From positions 34,942,340 through 35,006,339 of the forward strand of contig JAFMSR010000015.1 of NCBI GenBank assembly GCA_022818135.1: a stretch of 64,000 nt of DNA. Direction: 5' to 3'. Of this stretch, positions 22,607-34,754 are shown piece after piece. Under the pieces are notes generated by a model that was not told where the DNA came from, did not search any database, and saw only the letters and a program-made list of their open reading frames with translations. Position numbers and translations under genes: made by a program. Source of the DNA: Saxidomus purpurata. Its lineage: Eukaryota > Mollusca > Bivalvia > Venerida > Veneridae. Each line of letters starts with the position of its first letter. Position 1 is the stretch's first letter.

Positions 22607-23469
22607 GGTAGCTGCGGATCTTAAAGGTAGACGGAAAGTATGAATTTGGCCCAGGTATAGATCCAAGTCTATCCTGTCGTTATAATACTGATATTATTTC
22701 GATTAAATAGCTTCAGTGATGTGTAACTATTATAATAACATATAGAAATACGTTCTATCAAGTGGACCTTCCAGTTTTATGTACAACAATTCAAACTTGA
22801 GAAAGGGACGCAAAGCAAGTTCTGAAGTGGAGAACTGTGGTAAGATAATTTTACAAAAGGATGTAATTTTAATAAGTTTTGATACATTCTTGATATTCAT
22901 AACTTCATACAATTTGATTCAATTTTATTGTGCGATATAATAAGTTGGTAAACCAGCTGTACCAAATTATTATTTCAATCTTTCCGCCCTTGCGGGGGGA
23001 AATAACACAGATGACCGTCTATGTTAAGTTTGTAGTATACGTATGTCCCAGTTAATTTACCTTGTGCGACTACGCAGGACCTAACAATGCCGAGTAAACC
23101 AAAAATGTAATTATTTCATTTTTGTTTAATCAATTTTAGACACTATATTACACCTTAGACTGTGATTGTTTTCGGCGCAGCCGTATTAAGTTCACTTTTG
23201 ACCATTCAACAGCTCATGAAATGGCAAGTAGAATGTGTAACATTTTTTGGATTAAAAAGATTACTCTGTAATGCACCTTTAATTGGGGGATACCGTATGA
23301 AAAAGGTCAATAAAGTATTTTTGTGTTTTCAGTCTTTCATGAATTGTTTTGAATTTTGCTTTGTTAATAGTTCATGTCTATCAACATGCTACATCTATGT
23401 GGTTACCTCCAAACTAATGTTAAGTATGAGTGAAGGGTAAATATACCTTCACGACTAGTGAATAACGGT

Positions 23470-23750
23470 CAATTTTCGAGTAACATATTTGATTGGAAAA
23501 ACAATGATTAAGTTTGTTTTCCGGATGCACATGCCACTGTATGGACTTAATCTCATTTGGGAAGAAAATATTTACTATAATAGATGGCCGGTTAGCTCAG
23601 CCGAGAGAGCATTCGCCCTGTAAGCGAAGGGTCCCGAGTTTGCCTCCCGTAAAGTTGCACATTTTTTCTCACACTGTGAAATTTGACGCCTTCCTACTGC
23701 ATAAAGATAAAACTTGACAGGAAATCTTGCTACCGATCACCATCATTTAC
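23470..23750 (+). mobile_element. SINE family 3 (tRNA-Thr-like head), copy 1
   Basis: 23586-23650 resembles a tRNA: A-box-like GGTTAGCTCAGCCGAGAGAG, then an anticodon-stem-like TTCGC-CCTGTAA-GCGAA with TGT in the anticodon position but C instead of T before it. The B box is decayed (GAGTTTGCCTC). Similarity to the copy at 45150-45400 begins upstream of the head (TTCGAGTAA-ATATTTG, TTAAGTTTGTTTTCC) and continues to CATAAAGATAAAACTTG. The shared unit is therefore larger than a SINE, and the two copies may simply be part of the segmental duplication. Confidence 0.6.
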
Positions 23751-25448
23751 TCAAAATCGCACTGACAATCTTTTTTAACGGCAGTTCTTCTTTCGAATAC
23801 ATGTATTTGTTGAAAGCATATTGAACTACAATTGAGCCCATTTTCAAATCCCTGACTTTCTAAGCTTGATAGCAGTGAACCGGTTCCGTGGTGTTCCCTC
23901 AGCCGACAACTTAAGCAGGATCCTGAAGGAAAATGCGTGTACATGAAGCAAACAAGGAAGCATACTATCAACAGCCTTCATAATATGAACGTTTCAAAAA
24001 TACTTTTCAAAAGTGTGCGTAGAATTGTCAAATGCCAGGTGTTTTAACCACATATACATGTGCATTCAGGACATACGTACCTTGCTTTATCAGAACGGTC
24101 TCAATACCTGGTACGCCCTTGAAACTTTTCCCGAAAATCAACCGTAGAATCTATCCAGCCAAACTTCCGCTTTTCTGCTGCCATACTTTACAGTGCTAAG
24201 GTAATTATCTGTAAATGTTCTAATAATTCTAATACTGTTTTGGATTCATAAGAATAATACAATAAAAATAATGTATTTCTCATAGTTATTTGATTTTATT
24301 TCAATAATTATCTTCATGACCAAATTCCCAAAACGTTATCGGATAGACAACTTCTTGATAATACTTCGTCTGAGTACATTGCAGACAGGCGAAAAACATC
24401 AAATTATGGACGTATTTCTTCTCCTTACGAAACCCAGACTGGATGTATGGATAAAACCAAATATGTTGATATAATAAATGTTGAGACATACCAGTGATAT
24501 TATGACATTAGATGTGTGCGGACTTGCTCTTGTTAATGGATCTCTAATCAAATGCTACAAAAACAAATTTACTTCTTAGCCTATACTTATACAGACGATA
24601 ATTTGATTTTCCTTTTTATGCCATCAGCTAGATATGACGGCAATGTATTTGTATATTCTTTGCTCACAGAAAAAGAAGTGTCAGTTATTGTATTCTATAA
24701 AACAGTTATAATTATATACTGCTGACTTAAGCTGGATTCGGACATATAGTTACAGTTTTGTCATGTTTTAGTATATGAAATTCTTTTAAAATTAGGTGCA
24801 CCTTCTTCACTGTCCTACAAGTTTATAATGGGATTTACTATACACGAAAAAGAAACACCAGTATCTCAGGTGGAATTAAATCATTTGTAAAAATGTTAAA
24901 CTTTATCAGTTTTTGAGTGACTTTATTAAAAAACTTGAAATAAAACAGCCCATAAATTGACCTATATATTCAATACAAAGGGAGTTAATTTAAGAATTTG
25001 AATCCTTTGAGTTAGAACTCTCGCATTTGCATTGTGCTGTTGAATTTTCTAGTCCTAATATTATTTTCTCTCAACTGACAGCTTAAGGATATTTTGTCTG
25101 GACAAACAAACTTTTGTCTGTTTCACTGTATGAGTTATCTCTCTTTCGTGCATGTTAAATGCCTTGAACTTTATGGCCTATTGTCGTCTTTGTTATTTAC
25201 TTTATCTATTCAAAGTGGAATCTATTGATTCAATATTTTGTTAAATATTTGGATAATCATGGTGTAAAGTTTTAATTTTGGTTGAGTGTATTTTACTTAC
25301 GCTAGGTCATGCCAAGGCCTAACACAGTCATTCAACCAATGCTAAAGGCCCTTTACATATAAGTGAAATTTTATATAGTTCATCTTCCATTATTATAGTG
25401 CAGTTCTGGTGTAACTTTGCGTTATATCTATCCTGTTCTTTCATACAC

Positions 25449-25677
25449 AGTTTGTAAAATGAATATGACTAGTTGTGCAAATACAAATGTATTATGTGTA
25501 GTTTTTGCCTATTTCTCTAACATGAAATATGATCAGAATTTTCACTTTGACAATGACTCGGCAATCAATCATCTCGGTGCATGTTATCCATTAGCCTTTG
25601 AACAAATATTGGAATCTGTGGTCGGCTATACTATAGACAAGAACAAATAGTCGGAATGATATCTCTTTCTGCAACAC
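25449..25677 (+). other. Block ~97% conserved between duplication units (copy A)
   Basis: About 196 bp (25480-25676) differ from 31445-31640 at only six positions, far fewer than in adjacent DNA. An acceptor-like TTCATACACAG ends at 25448, and an open frame runs to TAG at 25650, ending ESVVGYTIDKNK. Five of the six differences change the residue, and conservation continues past the stop. That argues against purifying selection on this protein. A regulatory element, a non-coding exon or recent gene conversion fits better. Confidence 0.6.
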
Positions 25678-27423
25678 CGTGGCTCTGTATCAATGGAGAC
25701 TTTGGTCTGAAAACTAACGTTTTATCATAAAAGTAGACAGGTCTGAACCGGGAACTTAGCAACAAATACTGATTTATTGCATTATACTGTTAGCAGATTA
25801 TATAAATATTGTTCTGCAAACCTGTCTCTGCAGCCAAAGGTATGTTGTCTTTTTACATTATTCTTACTGACATAGTTCATTTAGTTTTTTTTCTGGTCTT
25901 GTATTGTTTTTGTTTTTGTAATGTTATGTGATTTTGTGTATGTAAAATATGTTCTACTTTAATATGAAGTAAAATCAAAACTTAATGGACTCAAGTATTC
26001 TATTCCTCGAGCAAATTACTTATTGTCTACTTTAAGAAGCTAAGAAATTCTGTATATATATATACATATGTATAATGATATCACTTTGAGCAACATTTTT
26101 CGGTATTTATGAAGCAAAGATATTGTCAGTTATTTAATAATATTTTCAATGCAGAAAGATATGTTTTATCCATTTTTGGCAAGTGAAAAGAAATGGATGG
26201 CGGTTTCTGTCATAATCACGCGATTCAAATAGGAATATCCGTCACCAAGGGTAACTGTTTTAGGGAACTTGGAAGCCTTGTTCCCGCTAAATACAAGTAG
26301 CTACAATAAAACAACACTTTTAAAAACGAGAAAGGTTTTCATTATTTTATTGATTGATATTTTTCTAGTTTTTTGTTTGTTTCAAAAAAAGCGCACAATA
26401 ACTTTTTAATAAATTGTACGTTAGTTATCGAGAAGCTTCCTTAAATCCTGTATTTTAAACTCAAAAGTTGTACCTTGTGATGGTGACTGCCGACGCGTTC
26501 ACAAATGACAAAAAACTACAGTGTAACAGTATGACGTGCATTACTTAGCTCATATAATCCTTGAATTACATTTCATACTACGTATAAATTCATTAAATAC
26601 TTCGCATATTATCTTTATGAATAAAAATCTCAGAAATAACGCTGGCATACTACTCCCTCCCTCAATTTTATGCTTTATTATAGCAAATGTTACTAAAATT
26701 GCAAATAAAATGTTTGATTAGGCATCAAAATGTCAGCCAAATGATATTGCACCGGTTTGCAAATAATTTTGCATCTGTTACGTTATTGCACTTACATTAC
26801 ATTTTGTGAACAAAAGGAATCATAAGCCATAATGAAATGTCTAAGTGCCAGGTTAGGAATTTTATATTGCACATAACAGCACGAGGGACATTGTTTTTCA
26901 AAGTTGCATCTAATTAATATTTTTTTAATAATATACCAACATACCAACAATTTATCACGTAGGCATTTATATCTGAACAGCTGAAAAAAGCAATTTATGC
27001 AATTTTGTACCACACAAATGGAAAAGAAAAAAACACTGTGAAAAGGTTTATCTCGAACTATCTCACAATTTCTGTGAAATTTACGAAAAAAAATAGTTTT
27101 GCCGTAAATTAAATGCATGTACAATCGCTCTCCGAGTAACATGCAATTAACTAAATCATGCATTCACATCCGCTGATGACATGAAAAACATAGTGCTAGA
27201 AATGATCTACAGTAGTGATCAATATCTGCGTATACATAATACATGACAGTTGTATAATAATAGTAATATAACTAATTTACGAGGTGATTAAATAGATATG
27301 CCATCCTAATCTTTCCTAAAGCAGTACTTTGTCGATAGACAGTTAATTAGAGTTAACTCTCGGCCCTAATAAGATACTTTTCGCTAAAATTGATCCTTTT
27401 TCTAGTGGTCTGACAGAACCTTA

Positions 27424-27504
27424 TTAAACACTTCCCCCTGGACAGCCACACAAAGTGATATAGCATGTCTGGCAATGTGTAGAGCAAATCTCTACGTGTC
27501 TTTC
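27424..27504 (-). CDS. Candidate Cys-rich terminal exon (copy A)
   Basis: On the minus strand an acceptor-like TTGTTCTTTAAAAG is followed by 26 codons and TAA, giving VEICSTHCQTCYITLC then GCPGGSV. The five cysteines (C-x3-C-x2-C-x4-C-x-C) are all kept in the copy at 33031-33111. In copy A the upstream frame has a stop inside the acceptor, consistent with an exon boundary there. The family is unknown. High identity extends outside the exon, so the conservation alone does not prove coding. Confidence 0.3.
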   Translation of the reverse strand, partial: ERHVEICSTHCQTCYITLCGCPGGSV

Positions 27505-28146
27505 CTTTTAAAGAACAAGATCGACCTTTCCGTGATTGTTTTGTATATATAGATCTATTTCCTTAAATAGGTTCTCTTGTGTAGTATGCTTTACACTTGA
27601 AGTATTTTATCTTAGAACTTTCATTTAAAATAGCAACACTTCAACCTGACTACGAAAGACAATTTCTTGTGTCTTGTAGATGAATACGTGTGAATACTTT
27701 ACGTGTTTCTTTGATCATTTTAAAAACAAATTATTTTTTCCAAGATAACTAAATTCCACTAATTTTTAACCAATAAAACATTATGTACACTATCTCAGCA
27801 TCATAAACTTATGACTCTATTAAAAGCTAATGTGTTGGAATATAATATATAAGTTAAACTGCTGAAAACCGAAAAGTCAAAATTGTTTTGAGTTTAAAAA
27901 AGAAAATTAAACAATATAGAAACCCATTATAGTGGGCTACTTAGTGTTTGAAATTATTTTTATATAACAGCATTGTTTCCCTATTTAATGACTCAGTATA
28001 TACTTATTGATTAACTCAAAGTGCAGCGAATGCTGCGCTGCGATTAGACAAAAAATAATTTCAAACACGAAGTGGATGGCGTCTATGTCGTTTGAATTTC
28101 TCTATTTTAGCATCAAACTGACGTAGTGTTCGTTTCATTTACACAT

Positions 28147-28368
28147 AGTTTATACTAATTTATTTATTCTCGATTGCAAAACAAGTTCTTACAACTTATA
28201 TTAATCGCTCTCGAGACTCATTCCAGATGGAATCAACCTCGAAGAGAGAGAGGCAATGTGGATTTAATTGTGTCTTGCCTAAGGACACTACCGACATGGT
28301 GATGGTAGGGATCGAACCCGGGGCCCTTCGATCCTGAGGCGAACGCGCTACCATTACGCCACGGCGGC
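28147..28368 (-). mobile_element. SINE family 1, full length, 13 bp target-site duplication
   Basis: Flanked by TTCATTTACACAT at 28134-28146 and 28369-28381. On the minus strand it starts GCCGCCGTGGCGTAATGGTA (A box TGGCGTAATGG), has B box GGTTCGATCCC, then a body with the GAGAGAGAG tract and a tail ending ATAAATAAATTAGTATAAAC. This is the best reference copy of the family. The matching place in unit B (about 33575-33592, TTTATTTACACATG) has no insertion. Confidence 0.97.
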
Positions 28369-28556
28369 TTCATTTACACATGATTAGCCATTTTATTTTA
28401 CTTGTATACACTAAGTACTGTAAAGAATCATTAAACATGAAATGATTTGTTGTGTAAAACTGAATATCTCCCTCATTATAAATACGCATTGTAGCAATCA
28501 ATTTCTAAACTTGCACTTTTATCTTGTTAAATGAAGCATTACTTGTATACAACGAC

Positions 28557-28586
28557 CATATATATATTATATATATATTATACATG
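28557..28586. repeat. (TA)n-rich tract
   Basis: Alternating TA with single-base breaks, within unit A. Confidence 0.8.
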
Positions 28587-29559
28587 TATAATAACCATTT
28601 GACTATTATTGCAACTGTCCGTCTCAAAAGGGTGTCACTGTAAAAATGGGAGACATTAGATATTGATAAGTTGCAGTATAGTTTCAAACTAAGATTGAGT
28701 GTTTTAATTAAAACAATACTGTTACTAGAATTATGTCAATATTGATGTGAGCAAAAGATGTCCATTTAATAACTTTATTAAAATAGCACAACATAGAATA
28801 ATATGTAAGACGTTCATGACAAATAGACTGGCAGAAAATAAAAGCTATATACATTTTCATTGGATCAAATGTATGGCAAACGTCAAATGAGCTTGAAATT
28901 GATATGCAAGATAATATAAATGTTATTTGACTTGGATGAATGTGTCTAGCTTCTTATTACTCTTGAATGCTCAACTCAAGTCATTACTCTTAAAAATAAT
29001 CTCAACAGCTATTATTTCTTTTTAAATTGTTTAAGAAGTGAAAATATTATGCCTTATTCGGGTAAAGTCATTATCATTCTTGGACCACATGACTTGGTAT
29101 AAAAAGGTGTTAGTTTACAGCAAGGCATTCAAGTATCAGGATTTCTTTGCATTCACTGATATAGCTATAGGATAACGATAGAATCATGTTATATTAACTC
29201 TAAAACAATGTTGACCTATGCCTTTCTTTCGTATTTAAGTTGCTTCTTGAAGTAAAAAAATGTCAGAAAGCCTCTCTTATTTTTTTGCAATATCATTGTA
29301 AATATACCTTGCTGTGTTTTTAATGTGTATTTAATATTTTAAAACTCAAAGGAATGTTTGTTGTACGAATAAAGGACGTTTCTGTCAGAAAGACATCTTT
29401 CTTGATAAAATGCGAGCTATTTGTAAATGTTATCCTTGGAGTTTAAATGCTTTGAAAACAGAGGCAATAATGCTTGATTATATAGTTTCCACATTCATTT
29501 ATTTCAATTAAACGAGATAATGACTAAAGTGACTTGACCATTTGCCAATAATCCATATC

Positions 29560-29800
29560 CACGAGGTTCATTTTTCCCGCGGTCTGTGACATAATACTCC
29601 ATTTATTTTCAATAAGCTGAAATAAGACGGCACTTAATTAACCAATTTGTACTCAATCTATTTGAAGAATAGACTTAAAGACAAATCCTGCAACGTTACA
29701 ATCAATCATATGAATGGAAAATGAAAAATTATCTTCCTATTGTTCTCTACGACGTCGTGATCTTCTGATCTTTGTAATCTATAAAAAGATATCAGGCAAA
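29560..29800. promoter_or_regulatory. Block retained in all three duplication units, with TATA-like motif (copy A)
   Basis: Shares with 34755-34990 and 40580-40830: TGTGACATAATACTCC, ATTTTCAAT-AGCTGAAAT, AGACGGCACTTAAT, GAATAGACTTAAAGACAAAT and finally TCTATAAAAAG (TATA-like motif at 29779-29788, reading on the + strand). Retention in all three units while most other blocks are lost or diverged suggests function. A core promoter is the simplest guess, but no downstream first exon was found. Confidence 0.35.
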
Positions 29801-30119
29801 AGACAACTAAATCAACCCCCGCAAGCGCCGTGAAACCAATAAATGCATGCACTGGATAAATGTTTACATGTACATACATGCATCTACTTTCGTACAACTT
29901 TGTTTACATACTGCCCTTGTAAACTTAGACATTTCTATTGCTTAAATTTCACGTAGCAATGATAGTTTGTGGAGCTAAGCTCTAATGTGAAGAATGAGAC
30001 TTTCTCAACTGTTTTGAGATAATTTCACAAAATGATGCAATTTTAATAAGTTTTGAAACAATCTTGATAATCATAAGTTCAGTTTTGGAGTCTAATATAA
30101 TTAGTTGGTAAACTAGCAG

Positions 30120-30420
30120 TTATTTCGTAGTTACAAATGATATTTTGCTTTTACGAAATACATTTCGTAATTACGATATAATATTAGATTTCACTAAATA
30201 ATAAGTATTTACTACCAAATATTTCGATAAAACCAAAATATATTTCATTATTACGAATAAATATATCATTTTATCAATTCGAAATATTAATTCTTTTCTA
30301 CAACATAATATTTCCTTAAAACGAAGTAACATTAAGTACAAACGAAATAACAATTCGTTGATACAAAATAATATTTCTGATTTACGCTATACATTTTGTA
30401 ATTATGAAATAAAAACCATG
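30120..30420. repeat. AT-rich stretch full of TTTCGTAATTACGAAAT-like palindromes
   Basis: ACGAAAT, TTTCGTA and variants recur at least nine times in both orientations, including the near-perfect palindrome TTTCGTAATTACGA at about 30164. This looks like a degenerate array of a short palindromic unit. It is absent from the matching place in unit A. Confidence 0.7.
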
Positions 30421-30704
30421 TAAAAATGTATGTCATGTCAATGTTCAAATATTAATTTTGTTTATAATATGCACAACTAAGTAACTTGGATAACATTTTC
30501 CGAAATCCCTTACCTTCGAAGCTTGGTAGTGGTTACCAGTTTTCCGTGGTGGTCCCTCAGACGACTTGGATAATCCGGATCCTGAAGGAAAATGTGTGTA
30601 CATTAAACAAGTGAAAAAAATTACCATTTATAGCCTTCATAATTGGGACGTTTCAAAAATACTATTTTCAAAAAATGTGCATAAAACTAAAACTTATCAT
30701 TCGA

Positions 30705-30957
30705 TAAAATCAGTGGTTTAAGATATACTGCAGTACTGTTAATCATTCAATAATCTATGTAGAGTTGTTGTTGTACAATTAATGGGTGGATGAGATTTAT
30801 TACAGAAAGCCTCTATATTGATTAATTGTGGTAAAATGAGGAATTTTTTGCCATAGGTTCTTCTTTGAAGTTGTATTTATTTATCATTTTACGTTCATTA
30901 AACACATAATCTATGTTTCGAGAAAATTATCTGCTAGATGTAGGGAGTGCCTGTTTA
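30705..30957 (+). mobile_element. TTAAAG-type MITE, 5'-truncated copy
   Basis: Runs from GATAAAATCAGTGG through CTATGTAGAGTTGTTGTTG, AATTAATGGGTGGATG, GATTAATTGTGGTAAAATG to the terminus GAGTGCCTGTTTAA. Unit A has no copy at the equivalent position (about 24030-24300), so it probably entered unit B after the duplication. Confidence 0.85.
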
Positions 30958-31429
30958 AATTTCCTAAAGAATCCCAGACTGGCTGTAGAAAATAACCAAA
31001 TGTTCAGTCATGTGGATGCTGATATAATAAATGTTGAGACATGGCATTATTTGTTTGAAGTCTCGCTCTTATTAATGGATCTCTAATCAAATGCTACAAA
31101 AACAAATTTACCTTTTAGACAACTTAATTTACAGACGACAATTTGATTTACCTTTTTACGCAACGCTAGATATGAGGGCGATGTAATTGTTAACCATTTG
31201 CTCACGGAATTAGTAATGTCAGTTATTTTACTAATAAAACTACTATACTTAGCTAATTCAAAAGCAATGAGTTCGCACATATAGTAACTATGTAATCATG
31301 TTTTAATGTATGAGATTCATATTGATTTATTTCATCTTACGTGAGGTCAAGTCGATTCAAGCAATTTAAAAACATATTCGGTTATTAAATTGCAGTTCTG
31401 GTGTGTTATTCTGTTCTTTTATACACAGT

Positions 31430-31650
31430 TCATGACTAAGTTGCGCAAATACAAATGTATTATGTCTAGTTTTTGCCTATTTCTCTAACATGAAATATGA
31501 AAAGAATTTTCACTTTGACAATGACTCGGCGATCAATCATCTCAGTGCATGTTATCCATTAGTCTTTGAACAAATATTGGAATCTGTGGTCGGCTATACT
31601 ATAGACAAGAACAAATAGTCGGAATGATATCTCTTTCTGCAAACCATGCT
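31430..31650 (+). other. Block ~97% conserved between duplication units (copy B)
   Basis: Partner of 25449-25677. An acceptor-like TTTTATACACAG precedes it. The frame is open to TAG but meets an in-frame TGA just upstream, because the segment TGTAAAATGAA of copy A is missing and one A is added. So the start codon of copy A is not preserved. Confidence 0.55.
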
Positions 31651-33030
31651 TCTGTGTCAAAGTAGACTTTAGTTTGAAAAATGATTTTTTTTTATCACAA
31701 CAGGAGACAGGTCTGAACCAGAAACGTGGCAACAAATACTGATTTATTGAATTAAACCGTTAACAGATTATATAAATATTGTTCTGCAAACACATGAATC
31801 AATTGTTATGGTCTAGTATCGTGTTTGATCCTCTAATGTTAAGTTATTTTACATGTGTAAAATATGTTCTACTTTAATTTGAAATAGATGTAAACTAGAA
31901 GTCCACATTATGTGTTACTGTCAAATGAGGTAGCTTCCAATGTATTATTAAGACCTTCAGTGTGAAATAAATGATCTACCAATTACTGACCATCCTGAGA
32001 AACAAAATATCTTAATTTTCAGTCACATAATAATTGCCTTTAATATGAAAGCATCAATATATAAAGAAATAGTATTTTATTTTCATCACTTCATTGATTG
32101 ATATTGTTCTCATTTTTGTGTTTTAAAAAAGTACACAATAACTTTTTAATTAATTTTTCGAAAGTAATCGAGAAGCTTTCCTGAATTCTGTAGTTTAGTC
32201 CAAAACGGTGTACCTTGTGATGCTGACTACCGACGCGGTCACAAATGACAAAATAAAATCCAGTGTAGCAGAAATACGTGCAAATGTTTGATAAGGCATC
32301 ATGGTGCAAGCCAAATAATATTGCACCACGGATTGAAAGTTATTCTGCATCTGTAACGTTGTTGCACTAATAAATTATTGTAACCTTTTGTGTACAACAA
32401 GAATCTCATAAGCCGTAATGTAATATATATATGTTCTAGATTAGACGTTTTGCGTGTAGCAGCCAGTGCGACATTTTTGTTGCATCTTAGTAAAAGATTT
32501 TTTTAAATATACCAACAGACAAAACATATAGCACGTAGGCAAATCAATACTGAACAGGTTGAAAAGTAATACAAGCAATTTTGTCCCACAAAGCGAACCA
32601 ACAACTGTAGGAAGAGCATTGTTGACATTAAACACAACGCAGACTTTAACGCATTCGTGAAAGAGTTTATCTCGAACTATCTGAAAATTCCGTAATTTAT
32701 GGATGTATAATAGTTGTGTCGTAATTAATTGCATGTTCAAGTACTCTCCGAGTAACATGCAATAAACTCAAATCCGCTGATTACATGGACAACATAGTGC
32801 TAGAAATGATATACAGCAGTGATCAATATCTGAGTATACATAATACATGACAGTTGTATAATAATAGTAATATAACTAATTTACGAGGAGGTTAAATAGA
32901 TATGCCATCCTAATTATTTTTCTTAAAGCAGTATTCTGTCGATAGACAGTTAATTAGAGTAAACCCTCGCCACTAGAAAGATACGTTTCGCTAAAATTGA
33001 TCTTTTTTCTAGTGGTCTGACAGAACCTTA

Positions 33031-33111
33031 TTAAACACTTCCCCCTGGACAGCCACACAAAGTAATATAGCATGTCTGGCAATGTACAGAGCAAATCTCT
33101 ACGCGTCTTTC
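33031..33111 (-). CDS. Candidate Cys-rich terminal exon (copy B)
   Basis: Minus strand: acceptor-like TTGATTTTTCAAAG followed by ERRVEICSVHCQTC, YITLCGCPGGSV and TAA. Here the frame stays open further upstream, to a methionine at 33225, which gives a possible 64-residue Cys-rich protein (MKSVGYFKCEACQTAY at its start). Compared with copy A there are four base changes in 81, most of them changing a residue. No known family was recognised. Confidence 0.3.
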   Translation of the reverse strand, partial: ERRVEICSVHCQTCYITLCGCPGGSV

Positions 33112-34754
33112 CTTTGAAAAATCAAGATCGACCTTTACATAATTGTTTTGCAAATATAGATCTACTTCACTTAATATATATGCTGTCTGGCACGCTTCAC
33201 ACTTGAAGTATCCCACACTTTTCATTTAAACCAACCACACTACGAACTTACTACGAAATACAAGATTTTTGTCTCTATAACTGAAACGATACCACGACGT
33301 ATGGTCTTGAAATTTATACATGAATTAATATTTTTCAGAGATAGCTATATTTTGTCAACAAATTATATTGTATGTTCTCAGCTCAATAAATATGCTGCGT
33401 TATTTTATGCTACAGTCCGAACGATGTTGAAATCACCTATCAGTTAGACTTCAAATTAAAATGGTTAGAGGCTAAATATAGAAGCAATCCAAAAGAGAGG
33501 GCGATATCGACCAATTGAGCTTCTATATTTTTTGAATTTCTCTATTTTAGTCTCTATCTGACTTTAAATAGCGCTTTATTTACACATGCTGAGCATTAAA
33601 ACAACACGCCTCTTTTCTTGGTCTTGTAACGTGCTTGAAATATTCCCATACCGTGTGTGATTTAAAGTTATTTAATGCGTTTAGTGTTCTTGAAATGTTT
33701 TGTCGTGTAAAACTGAAAAACTAGAAGTCTCCCATATCCTAAACATGCCGCCACTTTCTAATCTTTATGCAAGACTGTTATCTCGTTAAATGCAATAGTT
33801 ATGCAACCGCTATAGCTATATAATAACATTTTGACTGTTTTGTTACTGTCTTTGTCAAAAGGTTATCACTGTAGAAGATGAGAAAAATAGACATTTATGA
33901 TATTTGCAATATTGTGTCAAAGAAAGATTTGACAGTTTTTATGGAAACAATGAGTTTAGTATAATTAAATATTTTTTGCAGTGTCATATGTAATATTTTT
34001 TTAACAATTCGGCCTGCATGTCAATATTAATAAGGAGTGAACTAAACAAGTCCACAGATTCTGGCTCCATTAATATAAAGCGCTAATAATCAGTAAGAAG
34101 TGTATGGCAAATAGACAGGCAGAAATGAAATTTGGATATTGGATAAAAATGTAGGCAAACACTAAATGAGCTTGGAGTTGATATGCTTGAAAATGTATAT
34201 GTTATTTGAATGGGATTAGATTTAAGCGTTATGTTTTCAGCTTCTCATTGTTTTAGCCTGCTCACCTTCAGTCGTTCACTTCAGAAGTATGCTTTAGTCA
34301 TTTTTCTTTTCTTAATGGTTTAATAAGATGAAACATTACGAATTGTTCGGATTGAACCATAAACACTCTTTAAACCACACGACTTGATATGAAAAACAAA
34401 AGGTGAATGTTTGCAACAAGGCCTTTCAAAAATGAGAAATCGTTTAGACATTCGTATACAGATCTACACCATAGCAGTAAAGTGTAATTCTGCCTTACTA
34501 AATTAAGGTAACCCAAATATACCCAAGGTATAGATATTTAAATCTTTCTGTAACTTGACATATGTATTTGATGCCATGTGACTTAATATATGCATTTCAT
34601 CCCAAATGGAGAGGTGTTAAATTCTCTTCTTTAAAATTTCAAATTCATGTTCTATCAAGAGGCAATAATGATTGATTGTATAGTTTCTGCATTCACATGT
34701 ATTTCAATTGGAGGAGAAAATGGAAACTTTGAATTACTTTGACCGGTCGCCAAT

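Larger units (their letters stand above)
22800..29930. repeat. Segmental duplication unit A
   Basis: Blocks match unit B in order: 22830-22960 with 30000-30120; 23850-24020 with 30505-30680; 24425-24620 with 30965-31170; 25400-25850 with 31390-31800; 26340-27600 with 32090-33230; 28050-28146 and 28369-28700 with 33500-33930; 28860-28960 with 34140-34240; 29455-29930 with 34660-35110. Identity by eye ranges from about 75% to 97%. The tightest stretches are 25460-25660 and 27160-27500. Confidence 0.85.

Noticed and set aside
23586..23650. A functional tRNA-Thr gene
   Set aside because: No acceptor stem pairing, C instead of the invariant T before the anticodon, and a decayed B box. A related copy at 45228 points to a SINE or duplicated relic.
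26792..27163. A 123-residue minus-strand protein as a real gene
   Set aside because: The homologous frame in unit B shifts twice and shares only short pieces. It is kept as a low-interest finding, not as a gene.
28300..28368. A functional tRNA gene with CAG anticodon
   Set aside because: It is the head of a full-length SINE with a target-site duplication; there is no complementary acceptor stem.
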